Source: Actinomycetes bacterium
Lineage (GTDB): Bacteria; Actinomycetota; Coriobacteriia; Coriobacteriales; JAEZZM01
DNA: 64,000 nt
Reading direction: 5' to 3'
Assembly: GCA_023418575.1 (NCBI GenBank)
Contig: JAEZZM010000044.1
Span: 1 to 64,000 of the forward strand
Position numbers and translations under genes: made by a program. Below are positions 11,301 through 19,006 of the stretch, piece by piece. Numbering within the stretch: position 1 is the stretch's first letter; every line of letters starts with the position of its first letter. The notes beneath the pieces are model-generated. The model did not search any database. It saw nothing but the letters and a program-made list of their open reading frames with translations, and had not been told where the DNA came from.

Positions 11301-11564
11301 TACCAATTCAACCTCTGCAGAGTGCTTCATTTGGCCGTCAACTTTTCCTGGATCCCTATAGTTCATAAACCTATCTTCTGCATCAATTTTTTGGATGCCG
11401 TTGTTGGGATCACACTGGTCAGCAGCTGGAGCCTCTGTACTTGTGGCTGGTTCATCTGCAAAAGCTTGGCTGGGAGCAGCATACAAAGCACCGCAAAGCA
11501 TGGTGCCTGCAAGAGCCACACTTAATGAGTACTTAGCAAATTTAGTGCTAGAGAATTCTGACAC
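8382..11564 (-). CDS. Sortase-anchored surface protein with TSP3-like and FIVAR repeats (1,060 aa)
   Basis: I chose GTG at 11564 because GGAGGAAG lies 5 nt upstream; an in-frame ATG at 11603 has no such site and would add 13 residues ahead of the signal peptide. Residues 1-~37 form a Sec signal (YSLSVALAGTMLCGALYAA, cut near AFA). An N-terminal domain like that of the 1,689-aa paralogue leads to a calcium-loop segment near 318-358 (DKDSDNDGLKDREE, DTDGDGKSDGEE). A Rib-like unit lies near 530-598, Ig-like repeats follow, and two FIVAR helical units lie near 818-876 and 888-958. A short PGDNSGK tandem repeat precedes the sorting signal LPKTA near 1020, a hydrophobic stretch and the tail RGFRREKQD, which is identical in the paralogue. 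It is likely a covalently anchored adhesin. Confidence 0.87.
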   Translation of the reverse strand: MSEFSSTKFAKYSLSVALAGTMLCGALYAAPSQAFADEPATSTEAPAADQCDPNNGIQKIDAEDRFMNYRDPGKVDGQMKHSAEVELVDQNPAENKQTWRVTFNTRGLDGGILGNGFYKSNPYFSWFLSDDLTLDGDNIHVKVSRRPEGFVESADDSKLDTLLDQDVPIAGLFNNDSSKFGFGNNEALDMFKGYDAMSPEEKAKMPETLKNTVFRYHYLDQGSAGVPAEYDGKHERYNYFIPDGGHYYAFRYATNGAQSSGDYHNKDAIVEITFKTTRDINKITERVQNGNKNPKTFVGAVYNCYDSSTTDVRAHLLVDELNKDSDNDGLKDREEFFIGSDPCKADTDGDGKSDGEELKGTNGNKTEKFDSGNGVMKLNGTDPLVGQPEEANEKFSGLYGEIVTGKTLPNRTVALWVYNGDRAMYPIAETISDAEGNYKLVVGKVFDRTDSPNKFGNNIKLETEEAPFKGVLVDSDRVTADRNDIIPGADTVKVTLWSDGFDGGHLYNTPELAKSKEVVKVRDKYDENYEPENKVEVNDPSDLSKEEKDNLIDKLKENDPNFGNAVDRGEITNPRIEDGKLKYEDKEGYPVEIPVENIVTPKDPNAAKSAVPSIGDLNAGETSFSVTVPKTDGAKTEGELEVSVDGKPLAPEKIKDNGDGSYTITPDAALVEGKKVDVKFREPNKTVSSATKVVGPAKENPQPGVETKTPKPELEASTKAKEPATTEGGKDTPGSTTLTVKPGDANAPLKEGDKIKVTVGDGQPKEYSVGGEGTTLNKDGSVSIDLGNEIPEGTKLSSTVTQDGKTESDPAETTVSLDKSKAEDELKKVPTDLDPTKPTDKAVEDAKKELEDLLKEKGKTQKEIDDATDKLKDALKKKDEADKGQAQPGTEVDKSGLKDLVDQAGKTGDDDKYKNADQDKKDEFDKALEEAKKVLEDKDATQEQVDQAKKKLKDALDALNGKSDTDGDNTGKPGDNSGKPGDNSGVGEPSYIGKLLADLDSKASQADKTNTGTSAKKAKKLASLPKTANSSQAGLAAAMMTAGAAMLAFAKRGFRREKQD

Positions 11565-11954
11565 TTCTTCCTCCAAAATATAGCTTAACAATCTAACCTG
11601 CATATTTTTTCATGCAATCCGCAGAGCACCTTACGACCTTTAGACTATAGAGCTTAAAAGCATATAAAGCTTTATGTAACTCTATAAACGCACAGGGTAT
11701 TTAATGCGACGATAATTGCATTTAAGCTACAGGTCATTAAACAATTAGATAGCTATAATTATGGACATTGTACAAGTGTCAATACAAGGCTCAGCCTTGT
11801 ACATCTGTCAAAAATTCGTTATTTATACATATAATACTAGTTTAGAAATATTTCACAATTTGCAAGACTTAGTAGCACCATTAGATGGCAGGCAAGAGGG
11901 GCGGTCAGTGTTTGGCACAGCATCAGGCGACAGGTTCACCACGCTGCTAAAGCG
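11565..11954. other. Upstream region of the 1,060-aa surface protein gene, with duplicated operator-like element
   Basis: This 390-nt A+T-rich stretch separates the surface protein gene from the 3' end of elp3, both on the minus strand. It contains two copies of TTGTACA-N2-TGTCAA (annotated separately) and a 9-bp inverted repeat between them. No terminator for elp3 was identified and no ORF is supported. Confidence 0.6.
11768..11811 (-). promoter_or_regulatory. Duplicated TTGACA-N2-TGTACAA element flanking a dyad
   Basis: On the minus strand the 15-mer TTGACA-N2-TGTACAA occurs at 11811-11797 and again at 11782-11768, 29 bp apart. Between them is a perfect 9-bp dyad (TACAAGGCT 11783-11791 with AGCCTTGTA 11793-11801). 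Each copy starts with a consensus -35 hexamer. A clean -10 is not visible at 17 nt; TTGTAT at 18 nt and the ATTATA region near 11754-11759 are weak candidates. It lies about 200 nt upstream of the surface protein start at 11564, so it may be its promoter/operator. Confidence 0.5.
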
Positions 11955-13805
11955 CTAAAGGCGCTTCATTTGATAAGCACCTTCATTACTCCACTCAACA
12001 AAACCCAGCTTCTCATAATAAGCCCGTGTTCCCACCGCGCTTATCACCTTCATCTCAGTATAGCCAGCCAAGCGTGCAAGCTCACATGCATGCGCAATAA
12101 GTTGCTTACCCAGGCCAATATGCTGGGCATTATTATCTTGAGCTCCATCTTGCGATAAGGAAACAACCTTACCATACACATGAACTTCTCTGATCATTGC
12201 AGGACGCTCATCTAAAGAAGCTAAACCCAGCTCATGCAGGCAAGCAAGCTTGGGCAAGGAAAGTCTCAAAAAGCCTGCTATTTTGCCCTTATCGTCAACA
12301 TATTGCAAAAAATGTTCTTTTGCCACGCTTGTCTCAAACTGATGATCTACTAGCTTAAGCTCCTCTTTAGAGGTCTTCTCATGGGCTATTTCTCTATACC
12401 TAATTTCTTGAATATCTTTATCTTGCAAGGCAAGTCTTTGCTCCACCAGCTGGCGCAGATTAGTCTTTTTATTTCCCGCCTTAATATCATACGTAGAAAT
12501 ATCTCTAATCATCCTTGAAATTCTGGTGTAAGGCTTAGTTTGCTCTATGCAATAAGCAAGAAGCTCAATGAGCTCTTCTTCCTCATAGGGCTCCCACAGG
12601 CCCTCTTCATACAGACTATTCAACAAGGCACTTTTAACCAAAACGCAAGGATAAAGCTTGACCTCATCAGGTTTAAAGCGCTCATCATTGCTTAACTCAT
12701 AATAACCCTGGGCATCCAAAACTGGATTAGATCCATACAAGTTGAGCATATAGTGCACATGAATCTTAAAGCCAAAAAGCCTCAAGAGTTCAAAAGCCTT
12801 AATGACCTGTGCTCTTGAGCTTTGTCTGGTATTTGCCGATAAGACCTCATCGTCTAAGGATTGAATGCCAATTTGAACCTTGGTAGCACCAAGTAAGCGC
12901 AGCTCTGTTAAGGAGGCAGGCTTTATCATATCAGGGCGCGTCTCCATAACTAAACCCACCACACGATGTGCTGAAAGCACGTTTTTATCGTGCTCTGCAT
13001 AGAGTTCCTCTAGGCTTGCTTGTTGCTTGGAACTTATCTGTTGCCAAGCTTGATTTTGGGCATACAGCTGCTTAAATGCGCTTGCAAAACTAAGCCTTCC
13101 CTCATCTATTTCTTGTTGTAAGGGGGCTACTTCTTGTGCACGCAAATCCTTATTCTGAGAAATACCGCAGTCCTTATACCAGGCCTTTCTCTCTTCATAA
13201 CGCGCGTGCAACCTATCTAAATCTTCTGAGGCATCATTAAGGGCGCAAAAAAGCTCTTTTACAAACCAAATTCTATAATCTCTGTCATAATCATCCCAGG
13301 TAGAACCCAAGATAATCAGCTCGATTTTATCGGTGGGATGACCCATATCAAGAAGGGTTTGCAAGCGTATAGCCACCTGCAAATAAGGATCAAAATAGCT
13401 TTGCTCGGCGCGCTGGCAAGCTGGCTCGTCACTTAGATAACTCTTGGGCATCCTAATATCATTGGGACAATAATTACAGTTTGAACTACAATACCAAGGC
13501 TTGGTGAGCACAGTAATTGTGGCTACACCAGAGGCAGTGCGCCTGGGCTTAATTTGTATAGTCTTTAACAGAAGATCCTCAAGATGGCTATCAAGCCCCC
13601 AGCTGCCATAAATCTCTGGCTTTTCTCGCTTAATACGCCTGTAATAGGGCATGAGTTTTTTCTTGGTATGACGACGCTCATCTGTGGGCGTTCCCCTGTT
13701 ATACCAAAATAAGATTTGATTAAGTTCTTTTTCACTTAAGGGAGCATTGAGCTCTTTAATTGCCGAAACAATATCTTGCATTATCTTTTCCATACAAGCT
13801 AGCAT
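11955..13805 (-). CDS. elp3: Elp3-like tRNA wobble-uridine modification enzyme (radical SAM/GNAT)
   Basis: Elp3 proteins put a carboxymethyl group on C5 of wobble U34 using a radical SAM centre and acetyl-CoA. The radical SAM cysteines are C106, C110 and C113 (YCSSNCNYCPND), followed by RMPKSYLSDEP, a signature of the bacterial/clostridial Elp3 branch. The stretch DKIELIILGSTWDDY and the VQIGIQSLDDEVL region are also typical. Residues ~530-616 are a GNAT acetyltransferase domain ending with the GxRxYYEKLGF motif. The length of 616 aa is somewhat above the usual ~550 because of a Gln/Glu-rich insertion near 190-260. The start is uncertain: ATGs at 13805, 13793 and 13781 are in frame, and GGAAAAG favours the last. 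It is divergent from a Trm9-like methyltransferase gene. Confidence 0.85.
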   Translation of the reverse strand: MLACMEKIMQDIVSAIKELNAPLSEKELNQILFWYNRGTPTDERRHTKKKLMPYYRRIKREKPEIYGSWGLDSHLEDLLLKTIQIKPRRTASGVATITVLTKPWYCSSNCNYCPNDIRMPKSYLSDEPACQRAEQSYFDPYLQVAIRLQTLLDMGHPTDKIELIILGSTWDDYDRDYRIWFVKELFCALNDASEDLDRLHARYEERKAWYKDCGISQNKDLRAQEVAPLQQEIDEGRLSFASAFKQLYAQNQAWQQISSKQQASLEELYAEHDKNVLSAHRVVGLVMETRPDMIKPASLTELRLLGATKVQIGIQSLDDEVLSANTRQSSRAQVIKAFELLRLFGFKIHVHYMLNLYGSNPVLDAQGYYELSNDERFKPDEVKLYPCVLVKSALLNSLYEEGLWEPYEEEELIELLAYCIEQTKPYTRISRMIRDISTYDIKAGNKKTNLRQLVEQRLALQDKDIQEIRYREIAHEKTSKEELKLVDHQFETSVAKEHFLQYVDDKGKIAGFLRLSLPKLACLHELGLASLDERPAMIREVHVYGKVVSLSQDGAQDNNAQHIGLGKQLIAHACELARLAGYTEMKVISAVGTRAYYEKLGFVEWSNEGAYQMKRL

Positions 13806-13939
13806 AAACTATTAAGCAGCTCTTTGCATTATGCACAAAGGCTCATCCAGAGCATTAGCCTTAAAAATTCAGCAAAAAGCGCTAAAAGCCTGCAATAAAG
13901 ACATAAGAACCTAGCTTAGAAAGCGAGACGCTTAAGCTT

Positions 13940-14854
13940 ATGAAGCACTCAGCCCATCAAGATATCTTGAAGCCCCATGAAAAGGCTGCTTATGCCCAGG
14001 AATTATATGCGGCAACTGCCCGTTTTTATGAATATCACGCACAAGACTTCTCTAGAACGCGTCAAAATTCCTGGCCAGGCTGGGAGCGTCTTTTAGAGCT
14101 ACTCAAACTTGAGGAGCGCTCTTCTTTGCATCTTATAGACTTGGCAGCAGGAAATCTGCGTTTTGAACAGTTTTTGTGCGATAAGCTCTTATCACACAAG
14201 GCCAATGCAACTGTTCTTGGAAACAATGCGGCTGTTCTTACAAAAGATGATGAGATGGACAAAAGCAACTTGAGGGCAGGGATTTTAGACTTCAACTTAA
14301 GCGTCGATGCCTATGATCAATGCCTTAGCCTTGCGCAAGATTACCCTTGGCTTAAGAACTCAAATATTGAGCTAAAGCTGCACCACTGCAATCTTGCTCA
14401 AGAGCTGATAGAACAAGGCTTATTTGCGCGCGTTAAAGAGAGTCAAAGCGCAGATGCTGAGCTTATTTGCTGTTTTGCCTATATACACCATCTGTACTCA
14501 TATGAAACAAGGTTAGATTTTATTAAAACCTGTCTTGACTTGCTGCCCAAGGGGGCTGAACTCTGCATATCTTTTTGGTGCTTTGGACGTGATACTAGGC
14601 TTTTACACAAAGCTGAAGATTGCACGGCTCAGGCCCCGCTTAAGCTTAGAGCGCATCTAGAAGAAGGAGATTTTTTATTGGACTGGGCGGGCAATAAGCA
14701 AGAGCTACGTTACTGCCATCATTTTTCAGAAGATGAACTATCCGACTTGGCACAAGCCATACAAGAGCACAGTCCACTTGAGCGTTTTATACGATTTGAT
14801 AGCGACGGAAAAAATTCTGCCTTAAATACCTATTTTTATCTTAAGAAAGCCTAA
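13940..14854 (+). CDS. Trm9/ALKBH8-like SAM-dependent tRNA methyltransferase (putative)
   Basis: A 304-aa class I methyltransferase. Motif I is DLAAGNLRFEQF at 67-78. The N-terminal DFSRTRQNSWPGW (36-48) resembles the HFSxTRxxxWP signature of eukaryotic Trm9 and the ALKBH8 methyltransferase domain. FAYIHHL (179-185) with SFWCFG (211-216) matches their xAVIHHLS and YVWAxE region. In eukaryotes these enzymes methylate the carboxymethyl group of cm5U34, the product of Elp3. Here the gene is divergent from elp3, starting 134 bp away, which supports a joint role. An insertion at about 85-145 holds no recognised motif. The ribosome binding site is weak. A general SAM methyltransferase of another substrate is the alternative. 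Confidence 0.65.
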   Translation: MKHSAHQDILKPHEKAAYAQELYAATARFYEYHAQDFSRTRQNSWPGWERLLELLKLEERSSLHLIDLAAGNLRFEQFLCDKLLSHKANATVLGNNAAVLTKDDEMDKSNLRAGILDFNLSVDAYDQCLSLAQDYPWLKNSNIELKLHHCNLAQELIEQGLFARVKESQSADAELICCFAYIHHLYSYETRLDFIKTCLDLLPKGAELCISFWCFGRDTRLLHKAEDCTAQAPLKLRAHLEEGDFLLDWAGNKQELRYCHHFSEDELSDLAQAIQEHSPLERFIRFDSDGKNSALNTYFYLKKA

Positions 14855-14866
14855 GCTAGGCTTTTT
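14846..14866 (+). terminator. Rho-independent terminator overlapping a stop codon
   Basis: AAGCCTA (14847-14853) pairs with TAGGCTT (14857-14863) around a 3-nt loop and runs into T residues. The stem contains the TAA of the methyltransferase gene. Confidence 0.6.
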
Positions 14867-15126
14867 GAGGGCTTAATTAAGAAAGCCCCTAAGCCCCTAA
14901 GGCGCTGAGCCGCTAAGAAGCGATAAGTAACGCCAAGAGATGCTATAAGGGGCGGCAAAAGGGAGAAACTTGTAAATCCCCCATAAGTAAGATATCCTAT
15001 ACATTTGAGAGGGAACTGCATACTTAAGACCTGCCTCAGCTGCAAGACAGCACTAAAACTAAAGGCACAGGCAAAAGTATAGGCATCATAGGCAACAAAG
15101 GTATCATCAAAGGATGTATAGACGCT

Positions 15127-15795
15127 ATGGCTCCCGTACTCAGCAGCTCTCTTGAACAAAAATTTTTGCAGCACTGCTCCCCCACCTTTGCAAAGATTAA
15201 AGCAAGCAGCCTATTTAAGCTTAGTTTTAAATCCTTAAGTGAAAAACACAAGCTTGAAGCTGAGCTCAGATCTCTTACACAGCTATTAGACTCCCAAGGC
15301 TTCAAACTGTTCATTTTGCAAACAACGCAAAAATATATACAGGTTTTGCTTTATCATCATGCGCTTTTAGAACAACTCTTACAAAAAGCTGAGATCAAAC
15401 AATTTCTAGCTTCTTATTCTTATCACTATAAGAACTCAAATGAGGCCTTAGAACAGCTTAAAATGCGTGTACATAGGTCCAAAAGCTTTCCTCATGAAAT
15501 TGGCGTCTTTTTGGCCTACCCCTTAAATGAGGTTCAAGCCTTTATACAGCACCACAGCTGCCCACAAGCAGCCTCTCACAACAGTCCAGTCTGCGCAGGG
15601 GCTTGGCGTGTTTTTTGCGATAAAAACGCATCAGAGCGTTGCTTTATGCGTTATAGGCGCTGTACCCGCTGCCTCTGCGAACTACATCTGCAAGGTCATG
15701 ATTTAAGCCTGCTTATCGCTTGTGCGAGAAAAGCAAAAGGCAGCCCTCTTGCTATCTATCATCTACTTCAAGAAAAGTCAAAGCTAGCTCTTTAG
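15127..15795 (+). CDS. DUF3793 family protein
   Basis: A 222-aa protein of the DUF3793 family, which has no assigned reaction. Family features visible are the start HCSPTFAKIKASSLF (17-31), PHEIGVFLAYPLNEV in the second half, a GAWRVFCDK stretch and a Cys-containing RYRRCTRC segment near the C-terminus. Such genes often sit near iron uptake or flavodoxin genes in anaerobes; here it is convergent with the feo operon. No signal peptide or membrane segment is seen. The ATG at 15127 has a poorly spaced AAAGGA 12 nt upstream, so the start is not certain. Confidence 0.7.
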   Translation: MAPVLSSSLEQKFLQHCSPTFAKIKASSLFKLSFKSLSEKHKLEAELRSLTQLLDSQGFKLFILQTTQKYIQVLLYHHALLEQLLQKAEIKQFLASYSYHYKNSNEALEQLKMRVHRSKSFPHEIGVFLAYPLNEVQAFIQHHSCPQAASHNSPVCAGAWRVFCDKNASERCFMRYRRCTRCLCELHLQGHDLSLLIACARKAKGSPLAIYHLLQEKSKLAL

Positions 15796-15844
15796 CCTTT
15801 TTGAGCTCTTAGCTTATTTGGGCTCTTAGCTTGCAAAAAAGAAA

Positions 15845-15879
15845 TCAACCCCAGCTCAAACTATAAGAGCCGGGGTTGA
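15845..15879 (-). terminator. Terminator of the feo operon (convergent intergenic hairpin)
   Basis: A 12-bp stem with one mismatch (15845-15857 with 15867-15879) encloses a 9-nt loop. On the minus strand it is followed by GATTTCTTTTTT. It lies 6 nt beyond the 3' end of the last feo gene and may also stop the DUF3793 transcript. Confidence 0.75.
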
Positions 15880-15884
15880 AAAGC

Positions 15885-16076
15885 CTATTTATTTTGGTCT
15901 TCTTCTTTAAGAGAGCGCTCTAACTTATCGGCCAAGTCTTGAGAGCTACAAGAACAGCCGCAAGAACAAGAGCCTCCACAACTACAAGAACCTTTTTTCC
16001 TAATGCGCCTGATAGCCCATATCACTATTAAAAGTAGAACCAAGCCTACCAAGGCGGTAGAAATATAGCCCTGCAT
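15885..16076 (-). CDS. FeoB-associated Cys-rich membrane protein
   Basis: A 63-aa protein with one N-terminal membrane segment (residues ~5-21), a basic stop-transfer patch (RRIRKKG) and six cysteines at 31, 33, 37, 39, 41 and 43 in a Ser/Gly-rich cluster, then an acidic tail. This matches the small FeoB-associated Cys-rich family, which may play the role of FeoC. It begins three bases after the feoB stop codon, so the two are translationally close. The Cys cluster could bind iron or another metal, which is inference. Confidence 0.85.
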   Translation of the reverse strand: MQGYISTALVGLVLLLIVIWAIRRIRKKGSCSCGGSCSCGCSCSSQDLADKLERSLKEEDQNK

Positions 16077-16079
16077 GTT

Positions 16080-18242
16080 TTAAGCCTCGTGAGCGTCTAC
16101 AGCTCTATTACTTAGCTTAGCTTTTTCTTGAGCTGCCTTGGAAGGCTTTCTCACAAGCAAGAAGATGCTTATTGCTAGTACTACTAAGGCCGCAGCAGTC
16201 CAAGCACTAAAGGCTGCACCTTCAAAGAGCACAATACCAAATTGATAAATCATGAAGGCGACTGCATAAGAGAAGATAAGCTGATAGCCAACTACTGCCG
16301 CAATCCACTTACCGCTTTTAAGCTCTGAGCGATAGGTACCAATGCAGGCCTGACATGGGGTATTAAGTTGGTTAAAGATCATGAAGGCAAAGCCTGAAAC
16401 AGGAGTAAAGAGGCTTGCAGCAAGAACAAGAGCGCTGGGATCAGTCTCAGAAACATCGCCAAGACCAGCAAGAACACCCATGGTAGATACAACAACCTCT
16501 TTAGCTGCAATACCAGCAAAGGTTGCAACAGTTGCAATCCAGTCACCAAAGCCCAAAGGTGAGAGCAGCGGCGCAAAGATCTTACCAAAGGCTGCAAGGA
16601 GTGAATCTGTTTCTGGACCAAACTCGTGGAACTGGAAGTTTACTGAAATGTTTTGCAAGAACCACAAAACAATAACTACCAGCATAATGACGGTTCCAGC
16701 TTTTACTACAAAGCCCTTGGTTCTGTCCCAGGTAACGCGTGCAACATTACCAATGGTTGGCAGGTGATATTGAGGAAGCTCCATTACAAAGGGTGTGGGG
16801 TCTCCTGCAAAGGCAGCAAATTTCTTAAGGATAACTCCTGAAACAACTACCGCAGCAATTCCTGCAAAGTACATTAAAGGACCAAACCACCAGTAATTAA
16901 GAATTGAGGCAGCCAAAAGCGTAATAATTACGGTCTTAGCACCGCAAGGCATAAAGTGAGCAACCATAATGGTCATCTTGCGGTCTGACTCATTTTCAAT
17001 AGTACGAGTGGCCATAATACCTGGTACTGCACAACCCGTACCAATTAAGATAGGGATAAAGGACTTACCAGAAAGACCAAACTTTCTAAAGATCCTATCT
17101 AAAATAAATGCAATACGGCTCATGTAACCAACATCTTCAAGAATTGCTAAGAGAATAAAGATGGTCACAATCTGAGGTAAGAAGCCTAAAGGAGCACCTA
17201 CACCGGCGATAATACCGTCGCAAATAAGACCTACAAGCCAGGGGCTTACTGCAGCAGCTTCTAAAAGACCACGTACGTTTTCTTGGATTAGGCTTCCAAT
17301 CAAGATGTCATTAACCCAGTCTGTAATGGGTCCACCAACTACCTGAACTGCCAGGTAATAGATGCCAAACATGAGAAGCGCAAAGATGGGAAGGGCGAGG
17401 ATTCTGTTAGTTACGATCTTATCGATCTTATCAGAAAATGAAAGCAGGCCCTTTTGTCCCTTTTTAACCGTCTTTGAAACCACTGAGGTGATGAAGCTAT
17501 AGCGAGCATCAGTGATAATGCCCTCGCCGTCATCATCAAGCTCTGACTCTAAGGCGTCCACCAGACTCTCAACCTTTTGCTTCTCCTCTGCGCTTATGCT
17601 TAGAGATGATAAGGCCTTCTCGTCATGTTCTAAGAGCTTGATAGCATACCAGCGCTCAAATTGATTGCCCTGAAGTGCTGCCACTGACGAAGCAATCTCT
17701 TTTAAGCATGACTCAAGTTTATTATCAAAACTTGCAATAGGCTTGGCGCTGGAGCTTTGAGCCACCTCTGCTGCTTTTTGCATAAGCTCATCGATACCGC
17801 GATGCTTTAGTGCAGAGATTTCAACTACTTCACAGCCCAGCTGAGCAGAGAGCTCTTTAGTGTCGATTTTATCGCCATGACGCTCAACTACGTCCATCAT
17901 GTTAAGGGCGATAATCATGGGGATACCCAGTTCTGAAAGCTGGGTAGCAAGATATAAGTTTCTTTCAATATTAGAAGCATCAACAACGTCAATAATAACG
18001 TCTGGCTTCTCATTTACCAGGTAATCTCTTGAAACGATCTCTTCTAGTGTGTAGGGTGAGAGTGAATAAACACCAGGTAAATCTGTGATAGAGATTTCAG
18101 GATTCTCTCGATAAGAACCCTCTTTTTTCTCTACCGTAACACCTGGCCAGTTACCTACATACTGATTTGCGCCTGTAAGGGCATTAAACAAGGTGGATTT
18201 ACCACTGTTTGGATTACCCGCAAGAGCAATAGTGATGGCCAT
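16080..18242 (-). CDS. feoB: Ferrous iron transport protein B
   Basis: FeoB imports Fe2+ across the cytoplasmic membrane. The N-terminal G domain shows G1 GNPNSGKST (9-17), G3 DLPG, G4 NMMD and the G5-like SALKHRG. A helical spacer (~170-260) and a polytopic membrane part with paired gate segments (GTGCAVPGIMATR and the later NQLNTPCQACIGTYR) follow. The length of 720 aa is normal. AAGGA lies 6 nt before the ATG at 18242. It is third in the order feoA-feoA-feoB-Cys-rich protein. Confidence 0.97.
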   Translation of the reverse strand: MAITIALAGNPNSGKSTLFNALTGANQYVGNWPGVTVEKKEGSYRENPEISITDLPGVYSLSPYTLEEIVSRDYLVNEKPDVIIDVVDASNIERNLYLATQLSELGIPMIIALNMMDVVERHGDKIDTKELSAQLGCEVVEISALKHRGIDELMQKAAEVAQSSSAKPIASFDNKLESCLKEIASSVAALQGNQFERWYAIKLLEHDEKALSSLSISAEEKQKVESLVDALESELDDDGEGIITDARYSFITSVVSKTVKKGQKGLLSFSDKIDKIVTNRILALPIFALLMFGIYYLAVQVVGGPITDWVNDILIGSLIQENVRGLLEAAAVSPWLVGLICDGIIAGVGAPLGFLPQIVTIFILLAILEDVGYMSRIAFILDRIFRKFGLSGKSFIPILIGTGCAVPGIMATRTIENESDRKMTIMVAHFMPCGAKTVIITLLAASILNYWWFGPLMYFAGIAAVVVSGVILKKFAAFAGDPTPFVMELPQYHLPTIGNVARVTWDRTKGFVVKAGTVIMLVVIVLWFLQNISVNFQFHEFGPETDSLLAAFGKIFAPLLSPLGFGDWIATVATFAGIAAKEVVVSTMGVLAGLGDVSETDPSALVLAASLFTPVSGFAFMIFNQLNTPCQACIGTYRSELKSGKWIAAVVGYQLIFSYAVAFMIYQFGIVLFEGAAFSAWTAAALVVLAISIFLLVRKPSKAAQEKAKLSNRAVDAHEA

Positions 18243-18312
18243 AATAATCCTTACTAGTTAAACCTGGGCATGCAAGATGCCCTGCCAAACTTCTTTTTTA
18301 AGTTGTATGGTG

Positions 18313-18570
18313 TTAATTTAGGGCTGCGCCAGTGGTCTGCTCAACCGCAATGAGTGAGGCATCATCTTTTCTAAAGCTAAGCTCATAGCCTCTAATTGAA
18401 ATTTGAACTGGATCACCCAGGGGTGCAAGTTTGCGCACATAAAACTCTGTGCCTTTGGTTACGCCCATATCCATAATGCGCTTACGAACAGGACCTGATC
18501 CTCCCACGCGCTTAACACGGTAGTATTTTCCAACCTCTACCTCATTAAGCATAAGCTCTGTATCAGACAT
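18313..18570 (-). CDS. feoA: FeoA-domain protein (second copy)
   Basis: An 85-aa SH3-like FeoA protein, thought to dock on FeoB and tune Fe2+ uptake. I start it at ATG 18570 (MSDTELML) because AGGAGG lies just upstream; the longer frame from 18627 has no such site. The family core VKRVGGSGPVRKRIMDMGV and the later DPVQISIRGYELSFRK, with its final DAS segment, are clear. It lies 70 nt upstream of feoB. Confidence 0.92.
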   Translation of the reverse strand: MSDTELMLNEVEVGKYYRVKRVGGSGPVRKRIMDMGVTKGTEFYVRKLAPLGDPVQISIRGYELSFRKDDASLIAVEQTTGAALN

Positions 18571-18637
18571 CTTCCCTCCTTCACATCTACTAGTTTCCTT
18601 CTTCATCTTGCAAAAAAACTCTTGCAAGCATGATACG

Positions 18638-18862
18638 CTAATTCATTTCAACAAGGATTCGTTGAGCAATCTCTTTGCCAATAGCAATGCGGCTGTCTTT
18701 AACATTAACAATCAAATTACCTTGAATATCTGAGACAACCGTTACAAACTCACCTGCAACAAAACCCAGGTTGGCAAGATGATTATCTTGAGCATCCTGT
18801 CCTTTTGCTCGATAGCGCACAATACGTACCGGTGTATCAACCGGAGCCATTGCTAAGGTCAT
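18638..18862 (-). CDS. feoA: FeoA-domain protein (first copy)
   Basis: A 74-aa FeoA-type SH3 protein beginning at ATG 18862, which has GGAGAGG about 6 nt upstream; a longer in-frame ATG at 18913 would add a hydrophobic stretch not expected in the family. The core is VRIVRYRAKG, HLANLGFVAGEFVTVVSDI, GNLIVNVKDSRIAIGKEIA. It is only distantly similar to the next FeoA. Two FeoA genes before FeoB are common in Firmicutes and Actinobacteria. It is the first gene of the operon, and its promoter must lie in 18863-19006. Confidence 0.9.
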   Translation of the reverse strand: MTLAMAPVDTPVRIVRYRAKGQDAQDNHLANLGFVAGEFVTVVSDIQGNLIVNVKDSRIAIGKEIAQRILVEMN

Positions 18863-19006
18863 AAGCCCTCTCCATATCCCTATCCAAACAAATAAGAGTG
18901 AGCCTTCTTTCACTCTTGTTATTATGATAGCGCAAGAATAAACAAAGTAAAGAGCGGGTAATATTTATAAATTTTTGAGTTTTTTAGCCTTAACTTAAAA
19001 GAGGAC

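Noticed and set aside
14851..15174. Minus-strand open frame of 107 codons with hydrophobic stretches
   Set aside because: It overlaps the start of the DUF3793 gene on the other strand, has no ribosome binding site and no family pattern. It covers the leader of the DUF3793 gene.
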